Below, one piece after another: positions 18,669 through 28,378 of a DNA stretch of 64,000 nucleotides (position 1 is the first letter of the stretch; every line of letters begins with the position of its first letter). Below the pieces are notes generated by a model, which was not told where the DNA came from, searched no databases, and was given only the letters and a program-made list of their open reading frames with translations. The position numbers were made by a program, and so were the translations under genes. Source of the DNA: Methylovirgula sp. 4M-Z18 (GTDB lineage: Bacteria; Pseudomonadota; Alphaproteobacteria; Rhizobiales; Beijerinckiaceae); the NCBI RefSeq assembly GCF_037890675.1, contig NZ_CP149574.1:3634874-3698873 (forward strand), read 5' to 3'.

Positions 18669-18743
18669 CATCACTTTGGCATAGCTTGTCCGCGCCGCAT
18701 AGAACACGCACAGAGACGTTCCCTTCTGCCGGAATGTGGCGAG

Positions 18744-19763
18744 TTAGGTCGTTCCGCCTATGATGATCTCCGGCCTGGTGCGGATGGTCGTCCGCTTTGC
18801 GTCGACAGAGTGTCCGGCGAGCAGCGAGAGAACAAGTTCCGCCGCCTTGGCGCCGATCTCATGGGAGCCAACGTCGATCGTCGTGATGGACGGCACGGAC
18901 TGGTCGGCCAAATCGTAGGCACCGAATCCGCCGATCGCAATCTTGTCCGGTACGGCGATGTCGCGCCGCTTGCATTCCATCAGCGCACCGAACGCCGAGA
19001 GATCGGAGACGCACATCACGGCTTCCGTATCGGGCCAGCGTTCCATCAGCTCAACCAAGGCAGCCGCCCCTTCCCGCATCGAAATGGGCGGGATGCCAGA
19101 GGCGATCAGGCGCGTCGCGTCCAGCCCATGGGATTCCAGTGCCGACACGAAGCCGCGGCGGCGGTCCAGGCCGCGCGTGTCGCGTGACGTATCGCCACCG
19201 ATGAAGCCCATCCGTTTATAGCCGCGCGACACGAAATGATCCACCATGAGCCGGGCTGCGTCGGCGTTGGAGAAGCCGACGACATGTCCGATCGGCTTGC
19301 GCGGCAGATCCCATGTCTCGATCACCGGGATCCCCGACCGCTCCAACATCCTGCGGCAATGGTCTGTGTGGGTCCCACCGGTTACGATGATAGCCTCGGG
19401 GCGCCGGCCAAGAAGCTGCCCGACGAGACGCTCCTCTTCCATCACGTCGTAATCCGTGTAGCCGAGCAGAATCTCTAAAGCGCTGCCGCGTAGGCCCTCC
19501 GTCATGCCGCGAATCATGTCGGCGAAATTGGCATTGTTGATGGAAGGAATGGTAACGGCGACGAAGCCGGAGCGGCCGGAAGAAAAGTGAACCGCGCTCT
19601 GATCGAGAATGTAACCGAGCTCCGCCGCCGCCGCGAGAATCCGCCCGCGCGTTTCCTCGTTGATCGATGTGTCGCTGCGGAAGGCGCGCGACACGGTCAT
19701 CGTCGACACATTCGCCTTGCGGGCGACGTCAGACATTGTGGGGCGCTTGTTCGTGAACGACAT
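18744..19763 (-). CDS. LacI-family transcriptional repressor
   Basis: 339 residues from the ATG at 19763. The N-terminal helix-turn-helix and hinge are classic: MSDVARKANVSTMTVSRAF then RGRILAAAAELGY. The rest is a sugar-binding type I periplasmic fold (FADMIRGMTEGL, GFIGGDTSRDTRGLDRRRGF, AIGGFGAYDLA). A longer in-frame reading to 20249 is a shadow of the neighbouring gene. It lies 86 bases behind the small gene at 19850 and may be last in that operon, or have its own promoter with an imperfect operator at 19772-19785. It probably represses the whole sugar-acid regulon through the two palindromes. Confidence 0.92.
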   Translation of the reverse strand: MSFTNKRPTMSDVARKANVSTMTVSRAFRSDTSINEETRGRILAAAAELGYILDQSAVHFSSGRSGFVAVTIPSINNANFADMIRGMTEGLRGSALEILLGYTDYDVMEEERLVGQLLGRRPEAIIVTGGTHTDHCRRMLERSGIPVIETWDLPRKPIGHVVGFSNADAARLMVDHFVSRGYKRMGFIGGDTSRDTRGLDRRRGFVSALESHGLDATRLIASGIPPISMREGAAALVELMERWPDTEAVMCVSDLSAFGALMECKRRDIAVPDKIAIGGFGAYDLADQSVPSITTIDVGSHEIGAKAAELVLSLLAGHSVDAKRTTIRTRPEIIIGGTT

Positions 19764-19771
19764 GTCGTGAT

Positions 19772-19785
19772 CGTTATCAATATCG
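19772..19785. promoter_or_regulatory. weak LacI-type operator candidate before the repressor gene
   Basis: CGTTATCAATATCG keeps the GTTATC half of the strong operators and has two mismatches out of seven in its other half. It lies nine bases upstream of the repressor start, suggesting autoregulation. Short and degenerate, so chance cannot be ruled out. Confidence 0.35.
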
Positions 19786-19849
19786 CTGGAATTTGCAACG
19801 CCCTGAGCCACGAAGCCGCACCCGCAAATGTCTGACGGGCAAGCCCGCG

Positions 19850-20185
19850 TCAGGCCAGGTCGTACTCTTCCGCTTGCGTGACATGATGATGAATCCGTCC
19901 TTCGAAATATTTCGAGAGAACTTCCTCGGTCGCAGCGCGCGCCTGCGCGCGGATCGGGCTGGCAAGCGCAGCTTCCACCGTTTCTATATCCGGATAATTG
20001 ACCGCCAGGATCATCGGATATTCCGGCGCGCCCTCGTCGCGCGACTCGGCGAACGACACACGCACGCTCAACGCGCCTGGAAAGGCTTTCCATTTCGGCA
20101 GAATGGTTTTCAGCACGTCGGCGCGAAAGGCTTCCGCCTGCCCGTCCTTCACCTTGCCTTCGAACAATGCATAGCGCGTGATCAC
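19850..20185 (-). CDS. small dimeric alpha/beta-barrel-like protein
   Basis: 111 residues. The GTG start overlaps the stop of the upstream dehydrogenase in a GTGA, and AAGGAG lies eight bases before it, so the two are translationally coupled. The pattern (MITRYALFEGKV, a helix, LSVRVSFAESRD, YPMILAVNYPD, then helices) resembles EthD/Dabb ferredoxin-like folds of unknown activity. Such proteins often bind or isomerise small metabolites next to dehydrogenases. No catalytic residue can be assigned. In the sugar-acid operon SDR-gluconokinase-dehydrogenase-this gene. Confidence 0.75.
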   Translation of the reverse strand: MITRYALFEGKVKDGQAEAFRADVLKTILPKWKAFPGALSVRVSFAESRDEGAPEYPMILAVNYPDIETVEAALASPIRAQARAATEEVLSKYFEGRIHHHVTQAEEYDLA

Positions 20186-21069
20186 TCGACGATCTCCTTT
20201 TTTGGTCCTTTGAAAAATTCCATGAGCGCCGCCTGGTCCTCGCCGCCAAGTCCCGCGGCAGTCAGCATGCGGTGTACCTCGGCACAAATGGCGGTGAGCG
20301 GCATTGCGGTATTCGTCTGCCGCGCAAGGTCCTGCGCACCGGCAAGATCCTTGACCATATTGTCGATACGGCCGGTGCGGCGGTAATCGCGGGTGACGAA
20401 ACGCGGCATATATTCCTGCAAGATCGCACTGTCGGCGCGGCCGCCTTTCAGCGCCTGTGGAATCTTCGCGGCATCGACGCCGGCATCGAGCGCAAGCTGT
20501 GTGGCTTCGGCCACAGCAAGAAACGTCAAGCCGCACAGGACCTGATTGATCAGCTTCGTGGTCTGCCCGGCGCCGGAAGGACCCATATGTGTATAATTGG
20601 CACAAAGATATTTGAGCACCTGATAGGCATCGGCAACATCGTTGGCGTCGCCACCCGCCATCAGAGTGAGCTCGCCGGTCAGAGCCTTTGGCGCACCGCC
20701 GGAGAGCGGACTATCGACCCAACGCAGCCCCGCCGCGCTTGCTTCCTCGGCCAGTGCGCGTGTCGATGTCGGATCGATCGAGGACATGTCGATAATGAGC
20801 GTACCGCGGGCGGCGCCGGCCGCCACGCCTTTCTCGCCAAAGACCGCAAGCCTGACGATCTTTGCCGCGTTCAGGCTGAGAATGACGAAATCCGACTGTG
20901 CCGCAGCATCCGCCGCGCTTGGAGCCGCTTGCGCGCCCTTGGCTACGAGCACATCGACCTTCGCTTGATCGAGATCGAAAACGGTCAACCGGTGACCGGT
21001 GGCGACGATTCTCTCGCCAATCGCACCGCCCATGGCGCCCGCACCAATCAGAGCTACGCGCAAGCTCAT
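20182..21069 (-). CDS. beta-hydroxyacid dehydrogenase (HIBADH/GarR family)
   Basis: 295 residues from the ATG at 21069, which overlaps the gluconokinase stop in ATGA. Motifs in order: Rossmann GAGAMGGAIGERI, substrate-binding DSPLSGGAPKALTGE, and the catalytic lysine in GAGQTTKLINQ. The family oxidises or reduces beta-hydroxy acids such as 3-hydroxyisobutyrate or tartronate semialdehyde with NAD(P). Tight coupling to gluconokinase and an idonate-type pathway suggests a C4-C6 sugar acid as substrate, but which one is not evident. Confidence 0.87.
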   Translation of the reverse strand: MSLRVALIGAGAMGGAIGERIVATGHRLTVFDLDQAKVDVLVAKGAQAAPSAADAAAQSDFVILSLNAAKIVRLAVFGEKGVAAGAARGTLIIDMSSIDPTSTRALAEEASAAGLRWVDSPLSGGAPKALTGELTLMAGGDANDVADAYQVLKYLCANYTHMGPSGAGQTTKLINQVLCGLTFLAVAEATQLALDAGVDAAKIPQALKGGRADSAILQEYMPRFVTRDYRRTGRIDNMVKDLAGAQDLARQTNTAMPLTAICAEVHRMLTAAGLGGEDQAALMEFFKGPKKEIVE

Positions 21070-21585
21070 TGTTCCCTGTCCTTTCCAACCCGTTCGCTCA
21101 TTGCAGCGATGATCGACGTCACGATATCTTCGACTGTCGCTGCGATGTCGACACGGATCGCGTGCTCGTCCACCGCCGGCTCTTCGAGTGTCGCAAACTG
21201 GCTGTCGAGCAGCGACTCCGGCATGAAGTGCCCGCGGCGCTCGTGCATGCGCGAGGCGATCAGCTGTTTCGAACCGGCCAGATAGATGAATAGAACCGGC
21301 GCTTGCGCTGTCTTCGAAATGAAATCGCGATAGCTGCGTTTCAAAGCTGAACATCCGATCGCTGTCGGCCGTTCGGCATCGCGCAAACGAAGACCCACTT
21401 GCTCAAGCCAGGGCCAACGGTCGTCATCGGTCAAGGGAATGCCGTGACTCATCTTTTCGATGTTCGCGGCCGGGTGAAGGCCGTCGCCGTCGAGGTAAAT
21501 GATTCCGAGGCGAGCGGCCAATGCCTCACCGATGCTCGATTTGCCCGAGCCCGCGACACCCATGAGCACCATGCGGCGCGGTATC

Positions 21586-22341
<756 letters not shown>

Positions 22342-22384
22342 CCGTTTCCTCGTTTTTTGTCTCGACAAATGCCCTAATGTCGTT

Positions 22385-22400
22385 ATGTTATCGGTAACAT
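22385..22400. promoter_or_regulatory. LacI-type operator, near-perfect palindrome
   Basis: ATGTTATCGGTAACAT differs from the operator at 14847-14864 at one central base. It lies between the divergent SDR (start 22341) and 2-hydroxyacid dehydrogenase (start 22431). Binding here by the cluster's LacI protein would control both catabolic operons together with the transporter. Confidence 0.78.
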
Positions 22401-22430
22401 TTCGGTTTGAGTCAAGGGAGAACGCTAAAG

Positions 22431-23381
22431 ATGTCGGCGAAACCGCAAATCCTGCAGATCGGGCCCTATCCGGCATGGGACCAGGAACCGCTCGACGCGG
22501 CCTTTGACGTCCATCGCTATTTCGAAGCAGGCGACAAACAGGCGTTTCTGAATCAGGTGGGCCCTGGGATCCGGGGCATTGCGACGCGCGGCGAACTTGG
22601 CGCGGGGCGAGCGATGATCGAAGCATGTCCGGCGCTCGAAATCATTTCGGTTTATGGCGTCGGCTATGATGCGGTCGATCTTGCTGCATGCCGGGAACGC
22701 GGCATCCGCGTCACCAATACGCCGGACGTGCTGACCAAGGACGTGGCCGATCTTGGCGTTGCGATGATGCTCTGCCTGTCGCGCGGCATGATCGGCGCAG
22801 AACGTTGGGTGAAAGACGGAAGCTGGGCGGCCAAAGGCCTTTATCCGCTGAAGCGCCGCGTGTGGGGCAAACGCGCGGGGGTTTTGGGGCTCGGGCGGAT
22901 CGGGTATGAAGTCGCCAAACGCCTCGAAGGCTTCGACATGGCCGTCGCCTATTCGGACGTCGCGCCGAAGGACTTCGCCGGCAAATGGGAATTCATCGCC
23001 GACCCGGTCGCGCTCGCGGCGCAATCCGACTTTCTGTTCGTGACCCTCGCGGCTTCGGCCGAGACCCGCCATATCGTCGACAAGCGCGTGATCGAAGCGC
23101 TCGGGCCGGATGGCATGCTCATCAACATCTCGCGCGCCTCGAATATCGACGAGCACGCGTTGCTCGACGCACTGCGGACCGGCGCCCTGGGCTTTGCGGC
23201 GCTGGACGTCTTCGAGGGCGAGCCGAATCTCAATCCCGGCTTCCTGGAACTCGACAACGTGCTGGTGCAACCGCATCACGCATCGGGAACGGTCGAGACG
23301 CGCAAGGCGATGGGCCAACTTGTCCGCGACAATTTGGCCGCCCATTTCGCGGGCCGAGCCTTGCCGACCCCCGTTATGTAA
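22431..23381 (+). CDS. 2-hydroxyacid dehydrogenase (GhrB / 2-ketogluconate reductase type)
   Basis: 316 residues from the ATG at 22431, with AAGGGAG ten bases upstream; an extension to 22407 is less likely. It is a D-isomer-specific 2-hydroxyacid dehydrogenase: GLGRIG in the Rossmann fold, and catalytic Arg (INISRASN), Glu (FEGEPNLN) and His (QPHHASG). Members reduce hydroxypyruvate, glyoxylate or 2-ketogluconate with NAD(P)H. In this cluster 2-keto-sugar-acid reduction is the most economical guess. The idonate-type dehydrogenase gene starts 12 bases downstream. Confidence 0.87.
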   Translation: MSAKPQILQIGPYPAWDQEPLDAAFDVHRYFEAGDKQAFLNQVGPGIRGIATRGELGAGRAMIEACPALEIISVYGVGYDAVDLAACRERGIRVTNTPDVLTKDVADLGVAMMLCLSRGMIGAERWVKDGSWAAKGLYPLKRRVWGKRAGVLGLGRIGYEVAKRLEGFDMAVAYSDVAPKDFAGKWEFIADPVALAAQSDFLFVTLAASAETRHIVDKRVIEALGPDGMLINISRASNIDEHALLDALRTGALGFAALDVFEGEPNLNPGFLELDNVLVQPHHASGTVETRKAMGQLVRDNLAAHFAGRALPTPVM

Positions 23382-23393
23382 AGGAGACCAATC

Positions 23394-24428
23394 GTGAAGA
23401 CGCTCGTCATCCATGCGCCAAAAGATCTTCGGATCGAGGATCGCGCCGTTGAGTCTCTTGGGGCCGGCCAAGTCGCCGTTCGCCTTGCGGTTGGCGGCAT
23501 TTGCGGCAGCGACCTGCATTATTACAACCACGGCGGCTTCGGCACCGTGCGCCTGCGCGAGCCGATGATTCTCGGCCACGAAGTGTCCGGCTATATCGAA
23601 CGGATCGGCGCAGGAGTTGAAGGCCTGCGCGAAGGGCAGCTCGTCGCGGTGTCGCCATCGCGGCCATGCTATACGTGTCGCTATTGCCGCGAGGGGCTGC
23701 ACAATCAGTGCCTGAACATGCGCTTCTACGGCAGCGCCATGCCCTTCCCGCATATTCAAGGGGCCTTCCGCGAAGTGCTGGTCGCCGATGCGCTGCAATG
23801 CGTGCCGGCAGAGGGGCTCAGCGCGGCCGAAGCGGCGGTGGGCGAACCATTGGCGGTCGTTCTCCATGCCACGCGGCAGGCCGGCGAGATGCTCGGCAAG
23901 CGTGTTTTGATCACCGGCTGCGGCCCCATCGGATTGCTGAGCATTCTGGCAGCAAGACGGGCCGGCGCCGCGGAAATCGTCGCGGTCGACCTCACCGATT
24001 TCACCCTCGACCTCGCCGCGAAGATCGGCGCGGACCGGACCATCAACACGCGGTCGAATCCGGATGGCCTTGCGCCTTATTTTGCGAACAAGGGTACATT
24101 CGACGTGCTCTACGAATGTTCCGGCGCAGCCGCCGCATTGAGTGCCGGCATCAATGCGCTGCGTCCACGCGGCACGATCGTTCAGCTTGGTCTCGGCGGC
24201 GACATGAGCCTGCCGATGATGGCGATCACGGCGAAGGAACTGTCGTTGAAAGGCTCGTTCCGTTTCCATCCCGAATTTGCCTTCGGCATTGAATTGATAC
24301 GCAAGAAGCTGATCGACGTGAAGCCGCTCATCTCGCATACGGTTGCATTGGATGACGCGGTGCAAGGCTTCGACCTCGCGAATGATCGCAGCCAAGCGAT
24401 GAAAGTGCAATTGGCCTTTGGCGCGTAA
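23394..24428 (+). CDS. idnD: zinc-dependent L-idonate 5-dehydrogenase-like enzyme
   Basis: 344 residues of the medium-chain alcohol dehydrogenase family, GTG start with AAAGGAG upstream. Catalytic zinc ligands are seen in GGICGSDLHYY and the GHEVSG region. Structural zinc is bound by four cysteines in CYTCRYCREGLHNQC. The cofactor site is GCGPIG. IdnD oxidises L-idonate to 5-ketogluconate, which the SDR at 21586 could reduce to gluconate. The pair plus gluconokinase recreate the known idonate route. Other polyols or sugar acids remain possible. Confidence 0.85.
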   Translation: MKTLVIHAPKDLRIEDRAVESLGAGQVAVRLAVGGICGSDLHYYNHGGFGTVRLREPMILGHEVSGYIERIGAGVEGLREGQLVAVSPSRPCYTCRYCREGLHNQCLNMRFYGSAMPFPHIQGAFREVLVADALQCVPAEGLSAAEAAVGEPLAVVLHATRQAGEMLGKRVLITGCGPIGLLSILAARRAGAAEIVAVDLTDFTLDLAAKIGADRTINTRSNPDGLAPYFANKGTFDVLYECSGAAAALSAGINALRPRGTIVQLGLGGDMSLPMMAITAKELSLKGSFRFHPEFAFGIELIRKKLIDVKPLISHTVALDDAVQGFDLANDRSQAMKVQLAFGA

Positions 24429-24479
24429 GCATTTCGGCACCGACAGGGACGCGTGCATGCAACACGCGCGCGGCCCATT

Positions 24480-25391
24480 TCAGAATGTCTTGGCGCCGTT
24501 GACCGGCAGCCGGACGCCGTAAAGCGAGGTCGTGCCGCAGATATAGAGATAGTTGCGTTTCGCGCCGCCGAAACAAACATTGGCGACCACTTCCGGCACA
24601 CGGATCTTGCCGATGAGATTGCCGTCCGGCGCGTAGCAATGCACGCCGTCGCCGGCGCTGGTCCAGATGCGTCCTTCCGTATCGACGCGCAATCCGTCGA
24701 ACATGCCTGCGGTGCAATCGGCGAAGACACCTTCGTCGGTGAGCTTGCCATGCTCGTCCACGGCAAAGCGGCGGATATGGGCAGGGCCGTCCGGCTTATG
24801 GCTTCTTCCGGTATCCACGATGTAGAGAACTTTCTCGTCCGGCGAAAACGCAAGACCATTGGGCTGCACGAAATCATCCGCGACGATGCGCACGCGGCCA
24901 TCGGTCTCAAGACAATAAACGCGGTTGGCCCCCTGCTCGCTCTCGGCCCGATGGCCCTCATAATCGGTGTCGATGCCATAGGTCGGGTCGGTGAACCAGA
25001 TGCTGCCGTCCGACTTCACGATCACATCGTTGGGGCTGTTGAGACGCTTACCGTCATACCGGTCCACCAGGGTGATGACACTGCCGTCAAACTCCGTCCG
25101 CGAGACGCGGCGTCCGCCATGTTCGCAGGTCACGAGACGGCCCGACCGATCCACCGTGTTGCCGTTGGAATAGCCCGCCGGATGGCGAAACACCGAGACG
25201 GCGCCGCTGCATTCGTCCAGGCGCAACATCCGGTCATTCGGGATGTCGGACCAGATCAGCGAGCGCGCCGCGGGAAAATACGCAGGCCCCTCGGCCCAGC
25301 GGCAGCCGGCGAAAAGCTGGTCCACTTGCGCCGAGCCGACGAACAGGCGCCGGAAGCGGTCATCGAGGATTTCGAAGCAGGACGTCGTCAT
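24480..25391 (-). CDS. SMP-30/gluconolactonase-family lactonase (copy 2)
   Basis: 303 residues, six-bladed propeller lactonase, homologous along its length to the protein at 13837-14760. Metal ligands: Glu in AEGPAYF, Asn in LNSPNDVIV, Asp in YIVDTG. GGAGG lies six bases before the ATG at 25391, an excellent ribosome site. It converges on the idonate-type dehydrogenase gene. No copy of the LacI palindrome is seen upstream; a different inverted repeat lies at 25462-25484. The two copies may open different lactones. Confidence 0.87.
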   Translation of the reverse strand: MTTSCFEILDDRFRRLFVGSAQVDQLFAGCRWAEGPAYFPAARSLIWSDIPNDRMLRLDECSGAVSVFRHPAGYSNGNTVDRSGRLVTCEHGGRRVSRTEFDGSVITLVDRYDGKRLNSPNDVIVKSDGSIWFTDPTYGIDTDYEGHRAESEQGANRVYCLETDGRVRIVADDFVQPNGLAFSPDEKVLYIVDTGRSHKPDGPAHIRRFAVDEHGKLTDEGVFADCTAGMFDGLRVDTEGRIWTSAGDGVHCYAPDGNLIGKIRVPEVVANVCFGGAKRNYLYICGTTSLYGVRLPVNGAKTF

Positions 25392-26149
25392 TTTTCACCT
25401 CCGCGCGGCGTCACTCTGCATGTCATTTGTGGACGCTTGACCGCGTGGACTATTGTACCTTGGGTCCAACATCAAGCTGGACCCGTTGGCGCCGGGTCGT
25501 CGAGGGCAGGTTGAAACAAAGCAATCCTTGAGAATTGTTATGGGCGAAGCCCGATTGGCGACCGCCCTAAGCCGCTTTGAATCGCTCTATTTCAACCTAA
25601 ATATCGATTTAACACATTGATTAATAATATATATTCTCTCTATCAGTTCGTTCCCAAAAACGGTTCATATGCTTACCAATCGACCTCGCACAGGTCCCGC
25701 CGCCAGAAGATATTTGATGGTTTTGAAATTGACGTGGATGGGTGGGTTTCGCATGCTTTGGCAAGGACCGGCGTGGCGCCCAGATTTGCTCCCGCCGCGA
25801 TTGATCCTGCCCTTGAACGTCTCCAACCTTGCAGTGCCGCCTCCATCTGGCACCCATCCATCCTCTGACTCACGCAGTGTTCGTTCCCTAATATGCCGCA
25901 TGTTCTCTATATGTTCTTTTTCCAAATTTGTCAAATTTTCCGCCGCTTCGGTCCCGGGCAACAACCTGTGAAAATCCCGCACGGGGCTGATGGCGATGCG
26001 ATTGCCCTGGAGAGAGATGGCATGTCCCCTGACCGCATTGTAATGTCTGGCCCGGAGTCCGAACCGCAACGAATCATGAGCGAAACGCTCAACGTCTTTT
26101 GAGGTCCGGCCCCGCAGAGCTCTAAAACTCTTGCCCAGGAGAACCGCCG
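25392..26149. other. 758-base intergenic region
   Basis: Holds the promoters of the lactonase (minus) and the Nramp-like transporter (plus). Short open frames on both strands lack ribosome sites, and their products resemble nothing. The stretch at 25590-25680 is clearly AT-rich. AGGAG near 26132 serves the GTG start of the transporter. No RNA gene or riboswitch fold could be recognised. Confidence 0.45.
25462..25484. promoter_or_regulatory. inverted repeat upstream of lactonase copy 2
   Basis: GGGTCCA (25462-25468) and TGGACCC (25478-25484) are perfect 7-base arms with a 9-base spacer, about 70 bases upstream of the lactonase start. Spacing and position suit a dimeric regulator's operator. 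The binding protein is unknown. Confidence 0.45.
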
Positions 26150-27397
26150 GTGGACAGGGACGCCCAATCGTCCGCAGTCAAAGCCCTCCCCGTCCTTCGG
26201 TCTATCGCAGCTTGGGGGCCAGGCCTTCTGGTCATGCTCGCCAATACGGATGCCGGCAATGTGGTGACGGCGGCGCAGGGCGGCGCGGAATGGGGTTACC
26301 GGCTGCTGCCGCTGCTGCTGTTTCTCGTCCCCATGCTCTACATGGTCCAGGAGCTGACGGTACGCCTCGGCATCTACACCGGCCGCGGCCATGGGGAGCT
26401 GATCCGTCAAAAGTTCGGGGCCGGCCTGGCGTGGTTGTCCACGATGGGATTGGCGACCGCGACGATCGGCTCCCTGGTCACCGAATTCACCGGCGTCGCC
26501 GGCATCGGCGACCTTTACGGCGTGCCTCGCAGCATGAGCCTGCCGATGGCCGGCCTTGCGCTGCTGGTCATTGTCTGGACCGGCTCTTACCGGCGGGTGG
26601 AACGGGCGGCGCTCGTCATCGGCCTGTTCGAACTGGCCTTCTTTGTCGTCGCCTGGACGGCCCATCCGACGCTTGAGGCCCTCACGAAAGATGCCGTCGC
26701 ATGGCCGATGGGCAATCCGCACTTCATGTATTCGGTTGCGGCCATCATTGGCGCGACCTTCAATCCATGGATGATCTTCTACCAGCAGTCGGCGACGGTC
26801 GATAAGGCGCTTCAGCCGAGCGACCTCACCCATGCGCGGTGGGATACCGGCATTGGCGCCATCCTGACCCAGTGCCTGACCGGCGCAGTCCTGTTGGCCG
26901 TCGCGGCGGTTTTTGCCGCCGGCGATGGCGCGAAGAGTCTTTCCAGCGTCGGCGAGATCAGCGTTGCTCTGATTCCGATTCTGGGCGGACAGGTGGGCCG
27001 CCTGGTTTTCGGCTTGGGTGTGCTGGGCGCCTCGCTGGTGGCGGCGGTCGTGTCCTCACTGGCCTTGGCCTGGGGCGTCGGCGAGATGACCGGGTATCGC
27101 CGGTCCCTGGAGTATCGGCCCTTCGAGGCGGGATGGTTCTATGGCGTTTACGCGGCCAGCGTGATCGGCGCCGCGGGACTGGTGTGGCTGATCCCCGATT
27201 TGGTCTGGCTCAATATCGCGGCGCAGGTCTTGAACGCATTGCTCATGCCATTCGTGATCGGCTGTCTGGTGGCATTGGCCATGACGGCGCTGCCGGAAAA
27301 GATGCGGCCGCGCGGGTGGTATCTTCGACTGCTCGTCGGCCTGTCGGCGATGACGTCTCTCTTGGGCGTCTTCGGCGGGCTCCAAGCCCTCTTGTAA
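26150..27397 (+). CDS. Nramp-like divalent cation transporter
   Basis: 415 residues with about eleven membrane segments. The Nramp metal-site motif of the first helix appears as NTDAGNVV (usually DPGN). The second site, normally an Ala-x-x-Met-Pro-His block in helix 6, is replaced by IIGATFNPWMIFYQQSA, lacking the Met-Pro-His. That methionine favours Mn/Fe/Cd over Ca/Mg in classic Nramps, so this branch may carry a different cation, as in Nramp-related magnesium transporters. GTG start with AGGAG about nine bases upstream. It ends four bases from the convergent HCCA-isomerase-like gene. Confidence 0.83.
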   Translation: MDRDAQSSAVKALPVLRSIAAWGPGLLVMLANTDAGNVVTAAQGGAEWGYRLLPLLLFLVPMLYMVQELTVRLGIYTGRGHGELIRQKFGAGLAWLSTMGLATATIGSLVTEFTGVAGIGDLYGVPRSMSLPMAGLALLVIVWTGSYRRVERAALVIGLFELAFFVVAWTAHPTLEALTKDAVAWPMGNPHFMYSVAAIIGATFNPWMIFYQQSATVDKALQPSDLTHARWDTGIGAILTQCLTGAVLLAVAAVFAAGDGAKSLSSVGEISVALIPILGGQVGRLVFGLGVLGASLVAAVVSSLALAWGVGEMTGYRRSLEYRPFEAGWFYGVYAASVIGAAGLVWLIPDLVWLNIAAQVLNALLMPFVIGCLVALAMTALPEKMRPRGWYLRLLVGLSAMTSLLGVFGGLQALL

Positions 27398-27401
27398 GCC
27401 C

Positions 27402-28010
27402 CTAATATATCAACCGCCCGTGCAGAGCCCATTGAATGGCGTCGTCCAATCGATCGTCGCCCCAGAAGACCTCATGACCGACCGCGAAACTAGGCGATCC
27501 GAAAACGCCGAGGGCCTTCGCCTCTTCGGTCGCTTGTCGGTAAAGAACCTCGATTTCGATGCTCTGCGCCTCATCGATGACAACTTCCGGCCGCTGCCCG
27601 ATCTCGCGCAAACTTTCGGAAAGGTTGGGCTCGGATCCCGCCTCCAGCCCTTCTTGAAACCAGCGCCGGTATGTCGCCTGAGCATAGGCGCCGCACCAAC
27701 CGCGTGTTTCGCCAACAATTGCGATTTTGTTGGCGAGGTCAAATTCTGTGAGCGGATAAGGCGCGGGAAGCTGGGCCGGGATCCCATAGCCCGCGGACCG
27801 GCGTTCAATGTCGCGCCACATATAGGCCATCTTCACCGGCTTGCCGCGGAACGGGATATTGTTCTGTTCGATCATGATTGAGCGCACGGAAAACGGGCGC
27901 CAGCGAATGCGGACGCCCCTTGCCTTCGCGACACCCTCCACCCGCATCACCGAGAGATAGGAATACGTACTGCCGATTGAAATCCAGAAATCTATGGTCG
28001 GCATTTGCAT
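27402..28010 (-). CDS. 2-hydroxychromene-2-carboxylate isomerase family protein (DsbA-like)
   Basis: 202 residues with a kappa-class GST/DsbA fold. The N-terminal FWISIGSTYSYLS loop carries the active-site Ser of this family rather than a CxxC pair. The C-terminal GVFGSPSFAVGHEVFWGDDRLDD block is the family hallmark. Characterised members isomerise HCCA in naphthalene breakdown using glutathione; many homologues lie outside aromatic pathways, as here, where no other aromatic gene is nearby. Either of two Met codons (28010 or 28004) may start it. Confidence 0.8.
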   Translation of the reverse strand: MQMPTIDFWISIGSTYSYLSVMRVEGVAKARGVRIRWRPFSVRSIMIEQNNIPFRGKPVKMAYMWRDIERRSAGYGIPAQLPAPYPLTEFDLANKIAIVGETRGWCGAYAQATYRRWFQEGLEAGSEPNLSESLREIGQRPEVVIDEAQSIEIEVLYRQATEEAKALGVFGSPSFAVGHEVFWGDDRLDDAIQWALHGRLIY

Positions 28011-28216
28011 CGTCGGTCTTTCCGTCGGCGGAAAAGCGGCTCTTAGGATGTTATTCGAAATGATTTCCCGCCAAGTTCAAGCTGTGCTTTCGGGCGATGC
28101 TCCAGCATTAGGATTACGCCTTGGACGATCGTCGGTCCGGCCTGGCGTTCGTTCGGAATACCCGCTCGACGGCGCGGTCCATTTCGTCCCGATCCACACC
28201 TGTGCGGCCCGTTGCG

Positions 28217-28230
28217 GCACCGTCAAGTGA
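28217..28230 (+). repeat. direct repeat copy 1
   Basis: GCACCGTCAAGTGA, exact copy of the sequence at 28379-28392, start to start 162 bases. In non-coding DNA upstream of the exopolysaccharide operon. Could be tandem regulator sites or the scar of an old duplication. Confidence 0.55.
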
Positions 28231-28378
28231 ACTTCTGTGAAGTGGTCCTCAAAAGGTTTCTCCACCGTCGCCCCCGAGACGGCGCAGACGGGGCGAATCA
28301 GTGCCATATCGCAGCATGTGGCACGAGCCGCTTTGAGTAAACAAATAACCTATTGAAAATATTCGCGATTATACTCAT

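Noticed and set aside
18744-20249. 501-codon reading of the LacI gene
   Set aside because: The first 162 codons are the wrong frame of the neighbouring small gene; the LacI helix-turn-helix begins right after the ATG at 19763.
22425-24458. 677-codon open frame on the minus strand
   Set aside because: Lies entirely opposite the 2-hydroxyacid dehydrogenase and the idonate-type dehydrogenase, both with clear motifs and ribosome sites. Its product is Arg/His-rich without family features, an artefact of GC-rich codon bias.
25617-26102. Short frames on both strands upstream of the Nramp-like gene
   Set aside because: Several overlapping frames of similar length, none with a ribosome site or family pattern; treated as promoter DNA.
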